Shown in pieces: positions 42,777 through 51,937 of a stretch of 64,000 nucleotides of DNA. The notes under the pieces were generated by a model, which saw only the letters and a program-made list of their open reading frames with translations, searched no databases and had not been told where the DNA came from. The stretch is from Paenibacillus curdlanolyticus YK9 (lineage in GTDB: Bacteria; Bacillota; Bacilli; Paenibacillales; Paenibacillaceae): contig NZ_AEDD01000010.1 of NCBI RefSeq assembly GCF_000179615.1, positions 221,774 through 285,773 of the forward strand, written 5' to 3'. The first letter of the stretch is position 1. Every line of letters begins with the position of its first letter. Position numbers and translations under genes: made by a program.

Positions 42777-43838
42777 TTGGTTAAGTTCAAAAATATAGCA
42801 AATATAGCTGCGTTGTCCTTATTAGCTGCTAGCCTTGTTTGTGGAGCAAGCAGCGCATATGCAGCTACTGATGTTACTAAAACTAACGATAAGGATAGAG
42901 CTATTAACAACCTATTGAAGGGTGGCTGGACCGCTGAGGAAATCAATAGCTTTCTAAATGATGCTCAGATTCTTGAGTATAAAGATGCCCAGAGCATCGT
43001 GAATACAACCAAGTATATCAAGCTATCTTACAGTACTGAAGAAGTCGAAAACATTGATCCAACTACAAAGAAAAAAACTAAGGTTCTTAAGCCTGTAGAA
43101 GGTACAGATAAAATAACCGAACTAACAAAAGAACAGTTTGATAATGAAGTAAAAGAAAGAAAAAACAAAGATAAAAATAATTTTTCTTTTGGAAGTAATA
43201 AAACCTCAAAATTGGTTCCATCTAATTTCGGATTAAATCTTAATACACCACTTCACTCTGTTTTATCCAATTTTTCATACGACTCTGGTAACCAAAACAT
43301 TAATTCTAGCGATGGTTATTTAACCTACACATTGAGTGCAGCTTACGAGGGTGGGAGCAGCTACCAATTATCCTTCAGATTCCAGTGGGTAATTTCTCCC
43401 TATTATAGAACAACTGATGTGTTTGCGTTAGGACATGATGGTGGTTTGACTCAAAACAGTAGCAGTGGTGTAACTTATGCATTTAATGCTGATAAAAATG
43501 AGAATGGAACTCAAAGTATTGTATCCAGCACTACACCCACTTCACTAAAGATTGATACGGGTGGTACTATTGCAACCCAGGATCTCTACGATGATTATCT
43601 TATTCCATACTATTATCTCCAGTATTCAAATCAAAGAGGATACCTTAGTTATCATGCCAATGTAAACAGTACGAGTTTGAGATACGTAAGTGTTTATGGT
43701 AATTATAAGCACGAACAAAGCTCAGCAACTATCACTCCTTCAGTAAGCTATCCTATTGGGTCTCTGTCTGTTTCTCCAAGTAGCTACTATGTTGATGAGA
43801 CACCGAATCCCTATCTCTCGTTACATGTAAATTACTAA
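42777..43838 (+). CDS. Orphan secreted protein
   Basis: 353 residues. The signal peptide ends at SSAYA (about 29). A helical charged part (33-135; the repeat TNDKDRAINNLLKGGWTAEEINSFL resembles a small helical hairpin) is followed by a beta-rich Ser/Tyr/Asn part. Not recognised. TTG start behind GAGGCG. Its AT-rich composition differs from the neighbours, suggesting transfer. Confidence 0.65.
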   Translation: MVKFKNIANIAALSLLAASLVCGASSAYAATDVTKTNDKDRAINNLLKGGWTAEEINSFLNDAQILEYKDAQSIVNTTKYIKLSYSTEEVENIDPTTKKKTKVLKPVEGTDKITELTKEQFDNEVKERKNKDKNNFSFGSNKTSKLVPSNFGLNLNTPLHSVLSNFSYDSGNQNINSSDGYLTYTLSAAYEGGSSYQLSFRFQWVISPYYRTTDVFALGHDGGLTQNSSSGVTYAFNADKNENGTQSIVSSTTPTSLKIDTGGTIATQDLYDDYLIPYYYLQYSNQRGYLSYHANVNSTSLRYVSVYGNYKHEQSSATITPSVSYPIGSLSVSPSSYYVDETPNPYLSLHVNY

Positions 43839-44231
43839 TAAAAGTGGCTCAATATGCATACCATAAAAGGTATCGCATCCCTTGAGCCCTTATTCTATTT
43901 CAACCGCTTTATAGTACTGATAAACTGAGTCGATACGAGAATCCCATTTGAACTTTGAAAATTGCAAGATAAGAGGTAAAATTAGGATGAAGACAGCATT
44001 GTAATCTAGACATTAATCAGATTCATTAAAATTGTTTAATCAACCATTCTCAATTCTCAGAGAAGACAGGGGGGCGTTACTCAAAAAATCACTCAACTAT
44101 ACCTACACCATTGCAACTACCCGGATCCAATTAGAAAAAATAAATACATTGTCATCAAGCCGAGTACATATTAATGTGTGAATGGTTGCGTCTTAGGAGC
44201 CTTTCGGATTATTAAGGAGTGATACTAAGCA
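43839..44231. other. AT-rich intergenic stretch with one hairpin
   Basis: GGCTCAA / TTGAGCC inverted repeat at about 43850-43892 follows the secreted protein gene (possible weak terminator). Nothing else recognisable. Confidence 0.5.
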
Positions 44232-44687
44232 ATGAGAAAAAGAAAATTTATTTTCAGTTTATACATTATTCTGTTAATTTTACTGGCATCTTATATTGTT
44301 TCAATTAAAATAAATGACACCAATCAACAATCTCGTATAAATGAGATACAAAAGAATATTAACGATACTTTTCTATATCAAATCTCACAATTTAACACTT
44401 GCTTAAATATACAAACCTTTGAAGGAGAAGATTATAAAAAATGCCTATCTAGTGTCTCAACAGCTTCAACCTTATCCAACTTAACATCCTTCGAGAAAAA
44501 TAATGACTTATTAGATGTAACTCTCAATAAATTTTACATAGCCCTACTAAACCTAAAGGACGTTAGTATAATAAATAAAAACTCTTCTACATTGGCTGAT
44601 ATATTTTCGGCAATGCACAATAATCCAGAGGAAGAGAAGGTCACCAACTCTCTTTTAGAATTCACTAATAATATAACAAATTATTAG
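44232..44687 (+). CDS. Orphan membrane-anchored protein
   Basis: 151 residues: one N-terminal TM helix (FIFSLYIILLILLASYIV) and a helical extracytoplasmic part with two Cys (FNTCLN; YKKCLS). AAGGAGTGA precedes the ATG. AT-rich like the previous gene; not recognised. Confidence 0.6.
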   Translation: MRKRKFIFSLYIILLILLASYIVSIKINDTNQQSRINEIQKNINDTFLYQISQFNTCLNIQTFEGEDYKKCLSSVSTASTLSNLTSFEKNNDLLDVTLNKFYIALLNLKDVSIINKNSSTLADIFSAMHNNPEEEKVTNSLLEFTNNITNY

Positions 44688-44830
44688 ATATTAATAACGT
44701 TGTTCTTTAATTGATTAGAATCAGGTACAAAATGACCTGCAGTCAGAAACCCGTAGTCGAGCATTCCGATGAGAAGGTGGGGTTAGATCAAGCTAACTAA
44801 GCTTACGGTCAACTAATAACGAGTTATCAC

Positions 44831-44893
44831 GAAAAGCCCCAAGCAGCATACGGTCAGTAACAACTAGATTCGTATGTCGTTTAGGGCCCTTTT
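44831..44893 (-). terminator. Probable terminator of the tagO-like gene
   Basis: Long imperfect hairpin (AAGGGCCC...GACATACG / CGTATG...GGGGCTTTT) after the stop on the minus strand. Confidence 0.55.
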
Positions 44894-44927
44894 TATATGG
44901 AGATTGCTATTAGATTACTGCACGCGC

Positions 44928-45887
44928 TCACACATTCAACAGCAGCAAAATGATCGAAAACAAGCTAAAGCAGCTGCTGATCAGGTACAAGAACAACACA
45001 ACCTGCTTCGGGTTCAGTCCCGTGCGCAGCAGCCGATAATGCGCTTGGCTCGCATCGGCCTGATAGATCGGTTTGCCTTGAACAAGACGCTTCAGCACGA
45101 CGAAGATATTATCAAAAATCGGAACGCCGAGCGCGAGAATCGGGATAAAAATCGACAGCACCGTCGCCTGCTTGAATGCGCCGTCCAGCGCGATGACCGC
45201 AAGGATGAAGCCGAGGAAGGTTGCTCCTGCATCGCCCATGAACACCTTGGCAGGCGGCTTGTTGTACCGCAAGTATGCGACAGTGACGCCGACCAGAATG
45301 ATCGCCATCATCGCGGAATCGCCTTGGCCTTTGGCCAATGCCACAACGAACAGGGTGACAGCCGATATGGCGGAAAGTCCGCCAGCGAGTCCATCCATGC
45401 CGTCCGAGAAATTAATGACCGTCGTCACGCCGAAAATCCACAGTACGGTCAGCATGCACTGCAGCCACTCCGGGAAATTGATAAAGCCGTCGCTCAACGG
45501 ATTGTAAAAGCCGTGGAATTTAATGCCCGAGGCATACACCAGTACGGCCGCAGATACTTGAACGAGCATTTTCGGCAGCGCCGGGAAGTCCTTCCCGTTC
45601 GTTTTGTACCAATCATCCAGCGTGCCGATCACGAGCAGCAGCAGCGACCCGGCAATAATGGCGAACGTCTGCGTCGTGAAGCCTTTGGCATAAATGAAAT
45701 ACGTCGCAATAAACCCGATAAAAATTGCATAGCTTGCGGTAAGCGGAATCGGCTGCCGATGGATTTTGCGCTCGACGTCCATGCGAGGCTTGTCCACGAA
45801 ATCGAGGCGGAATGCGAGCTTGCCGAGCGGCGGAATCAATACATATACGATGGCAAACGAAATGAGAAATGCGACGGCATACGTCAT
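44928..45887 (-). CDS. Undecaprenyl-phosphate sugar-1-phosphate transferase (MraY/WecA/TagO family)
   Basis: 319 residues with about ten TM helices. The family motifs are GTLDDWY, NFSDGMDGLAGG, AYLRYNKPPAKVFMGDAGATFLGF and DNIFVVLKR. It transfers GlcNAc-1-P (or similar) to undecaprenyl phosphate, starting teichoic-acid or polysaccharide synthesis; the Gram-positive context favours a TagO/TarO role. ATG 45887 follows GGGAG; the longer frame lacks a better site. Confidence 0.9.
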   Translation of the reverse strand: MTYAVAFLISFAIVYVLIPPLGKLAFRLDFVDKPRMDVERKIHRQPIPLTASYAIFIGFIATYFIYAKGFTTQTFAIIAGSLLLLVIGTLDDWYKTNGKDFPALPKMLVQVSAAVLVYASGIKFHGFYNPLSDGFINFPEWLQCMLTVLWIFGVTTVINFSDGMDGLAGGLSAISAVTLFVVALAKGQGDSAMMAIILVGVTVAYLRYNKPPAKVFMGDAGATFLGFILAVIALDGAFKQATVLSIFIPILALGVPIFDNIFVVLKRLVQGKPIYQADASQAHYRLLRTGLNPKQVVLFLYLISSCFSLFSIILLLLNV

Positions 45888-45990
45888 AAGTAGCTCCCTC
45901 TCCAATTCATTAGGTTATCAAAACGTGTCAAATCTTGTCCTCATAGGTGCAGACGCTTATCATGCCCACAAAGTTCCAAAATGAATAAAA

Positions 45991-46014
45991 TAAAAAGACG
46001 CCCATGGGCGCCCT
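45991..46014 (-). terminator. Terminator of the HAD gene
   Basis: GGGCGCCCATGGGCGTC hairpin followed by TTTTTATTTT on the minus strand. Confidence 0.7.
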
Positions 46015-46032
46015 TGTCTCTTGTGTTGCTCG

Positions 46033-46713
46033 CTATTGCTTGCTGCACTGCTTTACATAGTCCAGAAGCTCCGTGAAATCATCAATACTCGCGTCCGCTT
46101 CCACCGCCGTGCTCGATCCAAGTTGTGCATTGTTTCGTTTCCATACGCCCCTCATCCCCACCTCGCGGCTGGCTCGTATATCATTGTCCGGATGATCGCC
46201 TACGAACAAAGCCTCTCCCGCTTCGACGCCAAGCTTGGACAAAGCTAATTGGAAGATGGCAGGATCGGGCTTGCGCAGCCCTTCCCACTCCGAAACCAGC
46301 ACCTCATCGAATAGATGCCCGATACCGAGCGCTTTGAAATTATCATATTGAAACTGCCCATAGCCGTTAGATACTAACGCCATCCGAATGCCCTGCTCCT
46401 TGAGCGCCGTCAGCACGCTCTTCAGGTTCGGAAACCCGATGCAGTGCCGCTGGAAGGACGCTAAGTAATCGTCCAGCAGCTCCTGCCATGCCAGTCCTTC
46501 TATCCCGAAAACCTCAATCAACTGCTGATACACCTTGTCCTTCCACACATTGCCGTGACAGTCCTGCGCAACGAATTTGTCGACAAAAGCATCTTGGCTA
46601 ACGACCTGCAGCTGCGGAAACCTATCGTACTGGTCGCGGGCGAACTGTATTAGCGAAGAGTCGCGGTCTAGCAAGGTTCCATCCAGATCGAACAATATTG
46701 CTCGTACTGTCAT
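46033..46713 (-). CDS. HAD-family hydrolase (phosphoglycolate-phosphatase-like)
   Basis: 226 residues. Motif I LFDLDGTLLDRD, motif II VSNGYGQF, motif III the KPDPAIFQL lysine, motif IV VGDHPDNDIRAS. The cap domain is helical (subfamily IA). AAGGAGTGAG precedes ATG 46713. Substrate unknown. Confidence 0.9.
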   Translation of the reverse strand: MTVRAILFDLDGTLLDRDSSLIQFARDQYDRFPQLQVVSQDAFVDKFVAQDCHGNVWKDKVYQQLIEVFGIEGLAWQELLDDYLASFQRHCIGFPNLKSVLTALKEQGIRMALVSNGYGQFQYDNFKALGIGHLFDEVLVSEWEGLRKPDPAIFQLALSKLGVEAGEALFVGDHPDNDIRASREVGMRGVWKRNNAQLGSSTAVEADASIDDFTELLDYVKQCSKQ

Positions 46714-46801
46714 ACGGCTCACTCCTTACATTTATTGATAAATATAGCAGTCGAATGTTATCATTGAGCGTGAATTTCGATAGATTGAAAGGGAGGGAAA
46801 G

Positions 46802-47173
46802 ATGACTGGAACCTTGTATAAACCGCTATTCAGGCAGCACAAATTCGTTGGCAAAGTCACAATCGATGGCTATGATTTCACTAAAACGGATGTCATGATG
46901 GACATCTATATTACGCAACGAAATAAAGGCTACAGCATGGGGTCTCTTGTCTATTTCCTACCAACTAATAGAAACCAAATTACACAGCAAGGTATGATTT
47001 GGTTTGATGATGATTTCAAACATATTAACATCTGGGCAGCCTCTGATTGGGGTAGGAAAGTCGTTAACGATAGCTTATATGTCGTCAATAAGCCCGATTA
47101 TGAACAAGCGATGGCCTCCCTGCGGGAGGTAACCGACCGGTTTGATTTGACGATTATTCCGGCAACAAAATAA
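46802..47173 (+). CDS. Hypothetical small beta-rich protein
   Basis: 123 residues, soluble: KVTIDGYDFTKTDVMMDIYITQRNKGY, MIWFDDDFKHINIWAAS. Not recognised. AAAGGGAGGG precedes the ATG; a strong terminator follows. Real gene by context. Confidence 0.65.
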   Translation: MTGTLYKPLFRQHKFVGKVTIDGYDFTKTDVMMDIYITQRNKGYSMGSLVYFLPTNRNQITQQGMIWFDDDFKHINIWAASDWGRKVVNDSLYVVNKPDYEQAMASLREVTDRFDLTIIPATK

Positions 47174-47176
47174 GCA

Positions 47177-47219
47177 AAAGCAGCCACTCTCCCTTATAAG
47201 AGCGATGGCTGCTTTTTTT
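47177..47219 (+). terminator. Intrinsic terminator
   Basis: AAAGCAGCCA / TGGCTGCTTTTTTT with inner CTC/GAG pairs. Confidence 0.82.
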
Positions 47220-47235
47220 GATGGATTGATGCGCA

Positions 47236-48819
47236 TTAACCCGCGGCCTTCGTCCGATTGCGGCCTGTTCTCTTGGCTTCATAAAGCGCCTGATCCGCCC
47301 GCTGGAACACTTGCTCGAAGTCGACAGCATCCACACATTGCGCTACGCCAATCGAAACCGTAATCGGGCTGCCGGTAGGGCTGATGCTGCGCTCCGTTTG
47401 TCGGCGCACGCGTTCCGCCAGCATCGTTCCGGTATCCAAGCTTGCCGCTGGAAGAAGAACAATAAACTCCTCCCCGCCCAAGCGGCACACGAGATCGTCC
47501 GCTCCGCTTTCCGCCTGAAGAATGTGCGCGAGATGGACAAGCGTCTCATCGCCTGTGTGATGACCAAACTTATCATTTACACTCTTAAAATGGTCGATGT
47601 CGATAACGAGCAGCGTATATCCGCCCGGCACAGATCGCCGTTCTGTCAGCCATTCCTCCAGCCCCGTCCGATTAGCCAGACCTGTGAGACTATCCGTCCG
47701 AGCCTGCAGGCTCATTTCATCCGCTTGCGTTTGCAAGCCCTGCACAGCCTTCATCATTGCCCCCGCCAGATGGTGCGCCTCGTAATTCCAATGGCTCTGA
47801 AAAGGCGCATCAGCGATTCGTTTGCCAGCCGCAATATGGCGAGCCATGGCCGTCAGTTGGATAAAAGGCGATGCCAGCCTGTGGCCGATCCATAAGCATA
47901 GGAGCAGGAATGCCGCTACAAGCGGTATCATCCACGCGAGCTGCGCTTTCATGATAGCTGCCTTTGATTCCTCAACGATGGCGGAAGGCGATTGGAAGAC
48001 GACGCCCCATCCGATATCGCCTACCCTCAAATAGCCGACCAAATCAGAGCCTCCGCGCGCATTGCCGATAGCTGCGAACCGAAGTTTTCCGTCACCGAAG
48101 ACGGATTGCAGCGTCGTCGCACCCACCACAACCTCCCTTCGTCGGCCGTCCGGATTCAGCAGCAATTCGCCTTGCCCATCTACGATATAAGCGTACGTTC
48201 CCGCATTGCTTTTGATCGCATGATCAAACACGTCGCTGAACACGTTACGCCCCTCCAGATCAATTAACCCTGCGATAAACTGGTGCGGCGGCTCGCCTGG
48301 CTTTTGAACGGGATGCGTTACCATAACTACGCGATGACCATCCGGGTTAATGAACGGATCGGATACTGCAGGCCCACGGCCGCGACGAAGCGCATGGGCT
48401 GCGATCTGTCCCTCTAGCACGCTCCCTGAGTGAAACCCAGTATTTGGCGTTGTCGCCAACACCATGCCGGACTCATCGGCGAGCAGCGCCCCATTAAACA
48501 AGCGGTCGCCTCCGAGCAGCGCTCCGATTAGAGGGGGGACCTCCTCCATCGTCGGTTGTTGCTCCGATATGAATCGCGCGGTGCTGCCCAGCTCGTGAAA
48601 CATGAGATCCTTGATCGTGTTTACCGTTGTCGATAAATTCCGCGCACCTTCAAAGTTCGCCTGCAGCTTCGAAGCGGTCAGCGCATCATTCTGTTTATTA
48701 ATCGCGACTGCCATTAAAATGGCGGTCGAGCCGATCAGCGTGAAAGCCAGCAGCCCGACAAGCACGCTTTTTAATTTTATTTTTCCCGTTCCCATAAAAC
48801 CTGTGCCAAACATGACCAC
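47236..48819 (-). CDS. Transmembrane diguanylate cyclase (Cache-HAMP-GGDEF)
   Basis: 527 residues. TM1 at about 18-38, an extracellular double-Cache-like sensor (about 45-285), TM2 at about 290-312, a HAMP-like linker and a GGDEF domain with GGEEF. Unlike the cyclase at 39060 it lacks the Arg of the RxxD I-site (SGADD), so feedback inhibition may be absent. GTG 48819 with AAGGGAG 6 nt upstream. Confidence 0.9.
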   Translation of the reverse strand: MVMFGTGFMGTGKIKLKSVLVGLLAFTLIGSTAILMAVAINKQNDALTASKLQANFEGARNLSTTVNTIKDLMFHELGSTARFISEQQPTMEEVPPLIGALLGGDRLFNGALLADESGMVLATTPNTGFHSGSVLEGQIAAHALRRGRGPAVSDPFINPDGHRVVMVTHPVQKPGEPPHQFIAGLIDLEGRNVFSDVFDHAIKSNAGTYAYIVDGQGELLLNPDGRRREVVVGATTLQSVFGDGKLRFAAIGNARGGSDLVGYLRVGDIGWGVVFQSPSAIVEESKAAIMKAQLAWMIPLVAAFLLLCLWIGHRLASPFIQLTAMARHIAAGKRIADAPFQSHWNYEAHHLAGAMMKAVQGLQTQADEMSLQARTDSLTGLANRTGLEEWLTERRSVPGGYTLLVIDIDHFKSVNDKFGHHTGDETLVHLAHILQAESGADDLVCRLGGEEFIVLLPAASLDTGTMLAERVRRQTERSISPTGSPITVSIGVAQCVDAVDFEQVFQRADQALYEAKRTGRNRTKAAG

Positions 48820-48932
48820 CGTGCACTCCCTTATTGTTGGTTAGTATACGATGACAAAATTCAACAAAATCATCCATTTTTCCTGCTAGGCGGGTAAAAT
48901 TCTGTATGTGGCGTATTGCACCGCGTACCATG

Positions 48933-49451
48933 CTAGCGTTGTTGGGCGAAGCCCATTCGACAAAGCGACCAATGGAAGCTCGTCTGTTGAATTCGATCAG
49001 CCAGATCCCATAATTGATCGATCATACGCACTTCTACGCCGCGGCTGATGAGCGCTCCCAGCGGATCTCGTATGATGATTTTGTTGATCGGAAATTGCGT
49101 AGTCTCGCTCAAATAATAGCCTGCGCCCTCATCCAGCAGGTAGAAGCCCGCTCTATCAAACTCATAAAGATACAACGTGGTGCGTCTCATCATTTCTAAC
49201 CACTTATGCTCTATGGCAACGACATGCCGTACCGATTCCGAGGACAAAAAGAGCCGCTTATCCTCCTCGGTCGTCGTTTCATTGCAATGGTAAGTGACCC
49301 TCGGACAATTCCGCGGCGTTAAAAAGTTGGGCAGGCAACGCTCGTTGATCGCCCATACGAGCCCCTTGTCGGGATCGAGGTCTGTCCTTGTGGGCAAACG
49401 CGGCTCGAACCGCGTAATATCGCTTTCTTCACTGACGTGAAACAGCTTCAT
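48933..49451 (-). CDS. DUF6886-like protein
   Basis: 172 residues: MKLFHVSEESDITRFEPRLPTR, LVWAINERCLPNFLTPRNCPRVTYH, TTEEDKRLFL and a late LIDQLWDLADRI-like helix fit the DUF6886 group of Firmicutes, function unknown; the opening resembles ADP-ribosyl-type or RES-like folds only loosely. AAAGGAG precedes the ATG. The 51-bp repeat array sits directly upstream. Confidence 0.7.
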   Translation of the reverse strand: MKLFHVSEESDITRFEPRLPTRTDLDPDKGLVWAINERCLPNFLTPRNCPRVTYHCNETTTEEDKRLFLSSESVRHVVAIEHKWLEMMRRTTLYLYEFDRAGFYLLDEGAGYYLSETTQFPINKIIIRDPLGALISRGVEVRMIDQLWDLADRIQQTSFHWSLCRMGFAQQR

Positions 49452-49491
49452 CGTGGTCGCTCCTTTCGTTAGACGGGTTGGGCGGCACAGC

Positions 49492-49899
49492 CGCGCCTTT
49501 AGGGCAGATTCTTCTGCCCTATTCGCGCGCTGGCGGCGTGCACGCGCCTTTAGGGCAGATTCTCCTGCCCTATTCGCCCGCTGGCGGCGCGCACGCGCCT
49601 TTAGGGCAGATTCTCCTGCCCTATTTGCTCGCTTGCGGCGTGCACGCGCCTTTAGGGCAGATTCTTCTGCCCTATTTGCTCGCTGGCGGCGCGCACGCGC
49701 CTTTAGGGCAGATTCTTCTGCCCTATTCGCTCGCTGGCGGCGTTCACGCGCCTTTAGGGCAGATTCTTCTGCCCTATTCGCTCGCTGGCGGCATTCACGC
49801 GCCTTTAGGGCAGATTCTTCTGCCCTATTTGCTCGCTGGCGGCGTGCACGCGCCTTTAGGGCAGATTCTTCTGCCCTATTTGCTCGCTGGCGGCGCAGC
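49492..49899. repeat. Eight-copy 51-bp tandem repeat array
   Basis: Copies begin at 49492, 49543, 49594, 49645, 49696, 49747, 49798 and 49849. Each unit carries the palindrome TAGGGCAGA-N-TCTGCCCTA and a GC-rich CGCTGGCGGCG block. Unit-to-unit changes are few (TTC/CTC, GTG/GCG/ATT), so the array is young or kept homogeneous. It lies between two minus-strand genes, in the upstream region of the DUF6886 gene. Confidence 0.9.
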
Positions 49900-49912
49900 C
49901 GCGCACGCCCAG

Positions 49913-50764
49913 CTAGCCGCGCCCATTCACGCCATGCAGCTTTCGGTACGCCGTTGGCGTCATCCCCTCATGCACCATAAACCGCTTGTTAAAATAGCTG
50001 ACGCTCGGGTATCCCGCTTCCTCCGCGATTTGCCCGATGTTGTCCTCCCGCCGCTCCAGCAGCCACTGCTTCGCCGCCTGCAGGCGACTGCGCGTGATGA
50101 AGTCCATCGGCGTCATTTTCGTCGCGCTCTTAAACAGCTTACAGAAATAGTAAGGCGTCACGCCCAGCCGATCCGCCCATTCCTCCAGCACGAACGGCTT
50201 CGTCGCTTCCTGCTGCATGAGCGGAAGCAGCGCCATGATCCGGTCGCCGGAGCTGGCTCCCTTATCGCGATTCCACACAACGGCTTGCTCGACGAATACG
50301 GTGAGCAGGGCATACGCGAGCATCGAGAGCTGTACCGGGCGCAGCATCCGATACGATTCCGCCTCCTGCAGCAGCTCTTCATGCATCTGCTCCCATGCAC
50401 CGGTTTGGCGAAGCATCCATAGCGAGCTTTTGTGCAAACCCTGCTCCATTAAGTAATCCCGCAGCCCGCTCCCGCCATAGAAATGGAACCAGCGAATGCT
50501 CCACGGCTCTTCATAGCTGCTATAATATCGCTGCTTTTGCAGCGGAAAATAAAGCACGGCTTCCCCTGCGCGCAGCTCATGAACGACGCCGTCCAGCTCT
50601 ACGTAACCTTTGCCGGAGACGACATAATGAATATTAAAGTTGTTGAGCGCCCCCGCCTCGCGCGACACGCCATGCTCCGGTTCATCGTAGTAGTGGCCTA
50701 CCGATTCCGGGAAGCAAAAGTAAGGCATATTCGGAAGCGTAAGCAGCAAGCTTTGACGTTGCAA
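49913..50764 (-). CDS. AraC-family regulator
   Basis: 283 residues. An N-terminal cupin-like sensor (NNFNIHYVVSGKGYVELDGVVHELRAGEAVLYFPLQ) is followed by two HTH motifs (PFVLEEWADRLGVTPYYFCKLFKSATKMTPMDFITRSRLQAAKQWLL; IGQIAEEAGYPSVSYFNKRFMVHEGMTPTAYRK). TTG start with GGAGGAG 7 nt upstream. Divergent from a sugar-type dehydrogenase operon it probably controls. Confidence 0.9.
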   Translation of the reverse strand: MQRQSLLLTLPNMPYFCFPESVGHYYDEPEHGVSREAGALNNFNIHYVVSGKGYVELDGVVHELRAGEAVLYFPLQKQRYYSSYEEPWSIRWFHFYGGSGLRDYLMEQGLHKSSLWMLRQTGAWEQMHEELLQEAESYRMLRPVQLSMLAYALLTVFVEQAVVWNRDKGASSGDRIMALLPLMQQEATKPFVLEEWADRLGVTPYYFCKLFKSATKMTPMDFITRSRLQAAKQWLLERREDNIGQIAEEAGYPSVSYFNKRFMVHEGMTPTAYRKLHGVNGRG

Positions 50765-50889
50765 ACCGACTCCTCCAATGACAATATTGTTATAATTGAA
50801 TGCAATATATTATCATTTTAATTTTAATAACCATATCCTATAATCGCAATATAATCATAACAATTATCGTGAAAGCGAGGGTATATATC

Positions 50890-51894
50890 ATGACCAAGAA
50901 GCTCCGATGGGGCATTATGGGGTGTGCTGGAATCGCCAAGCGCGCTGTCATTCCGGGAATTCAACAGTCAGCCTACAACGAGGTAGCCGCAATTGCCAGC
51001 CGCGATGAGAGCAACGCCAAACAAACCGCAGAGGCGCTCGATATTCCGGACGCATACGGCAGCTATGAGGCCCTTCTCGCAGACAGCTCGATCGATGCCG
51101 TCTATATCCCGCTTCCGAACCATCTGCATAAAGAATGGACGATAAAAGCAGCGGAGGCGGGCAAACATATTTTGTGCGAAAAACCGCTCGCCTTAACGGC
51201 GCAAGAGGCAGCAGAGATGGCAAATGCTGCGGAGCAAGCAGGCGTCCTGCTCGCGGAAGCGTTCATGTATCGCTACCACCCCCGCTATAGCGTTATTCAA
51301 GATCTCATCGCTTCCGGCGCCATAGGGGAAGTGCGCGGCATCCGCAGCGCTTTTACGTTTAACAATGCAGCAGACTCCGCCAACGTGCGTTATCGCAAAG
51401 ATTGGGGCGGCGGCTCCATCTACGATGTCGGCTGCTATCCGATCAACGCCGCGCGCCTGCTGCTCGGACGAGAGCCGGAAGCCGTGACAGTGAATGCCAT
51501 GTTCTCGCCAACGCATGATGACGTGGACATGATGGCATCGGGGCTCATCGAATTCGGCGATTCGGTAGCGCTTACATTCGACTGCGGCATGTGGGCCGCA
51601 TTCCGCAACCCGCTTGAGGTGCTCGGAAGCGAAGGCATCATTGAAGTGCCTTCCGCGTTCATCACGCCGACGGCTGAGAGCGGCAGCATTTTCGTAACGG
51701 CAGCAGGCGAGCGACGAGAGATTGAGGTACCCTTCGTCAATGCTTATTCCGAGCAAGCCGATCATATGGCCCGCGCAATTATAGAAGGCACGCCTTTAGC
51801 ATTTCCCGCCGCCGATGCCATCGCCAACATGAAAGTGATTGACGCATGCCTGCAGTCGGCCCGCAATCGCACAAGAGTCTCATTGTCACAATAG
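50890..51894 (+). CDS. Gfo/Idh/MocA-family oxidoreductase
   Basis: 334 residues. Rossmann start LRWGIMGCAGIAKRAVIPGI, then DAVYIPLPNHLHKEWTIKAAEAGKHILCEKPLALT (EKP hallmark) and the DWGGGSIYDVGCYPINAAR substrate segment typical of sugar or xylose dehydrogenases. NAD(P)-dependent. GCGAGGG precedes ATG 50890. Probably an operon with the aldo/keto reductase 43 bp downstream. Confidence 0.9.
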   Translation: MTKKLRWGIMGCAGIAKRAVIPGIQQSAYNEVAAIASRDESNAKQTAEALDIPDAYGSYEALLADSSIDAVYIPLPNHLHKEWTIKAAEAGKHILCEKPLALTAQEAAEMANAAEQAGVLLAEAFMYRYHPRYSVIQDLIASGAIGEVRGIRSAFTFNNAADSANVRYRKDWGGGSIYDVGCYPINAARLLLGREPEAVTVNAMFSPTHDDVDMMASGLIEFGDSVALTFDCGMWAAFRNPLEVLGSEGIIEVPSAFITPTAESGSIFVTAAGERREIEVPFVNAYSEQADHMARAIIEGTPLAFPAADAIANMKVIDACLQSARNRTRVSLSQ

Positions 51895-51937
51895 CGTTAG
51901 CATCCCGGCACAATTCCACAAGGAGGGACAGAATACG

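Noticed and set aside
44874..45893. 339-codon plus-strand frame
   Set aside because: Antisense shadow of the TagO-like gene, which has clear membrane helices and family motifs.
49492..49899. CRISPR array
   Set aside because: Units are contiguous and near-identical over all 51 bp, with no variable spacers and no cas genes.
49453..50422. Plus-strand frames encoding 17-residue repeats over the tandem array
   Set aside because: Two different frames are open through the array because the 51-bp unit is a multiple of three. No start signal, and the second frame runs antisense into the AraC gene.
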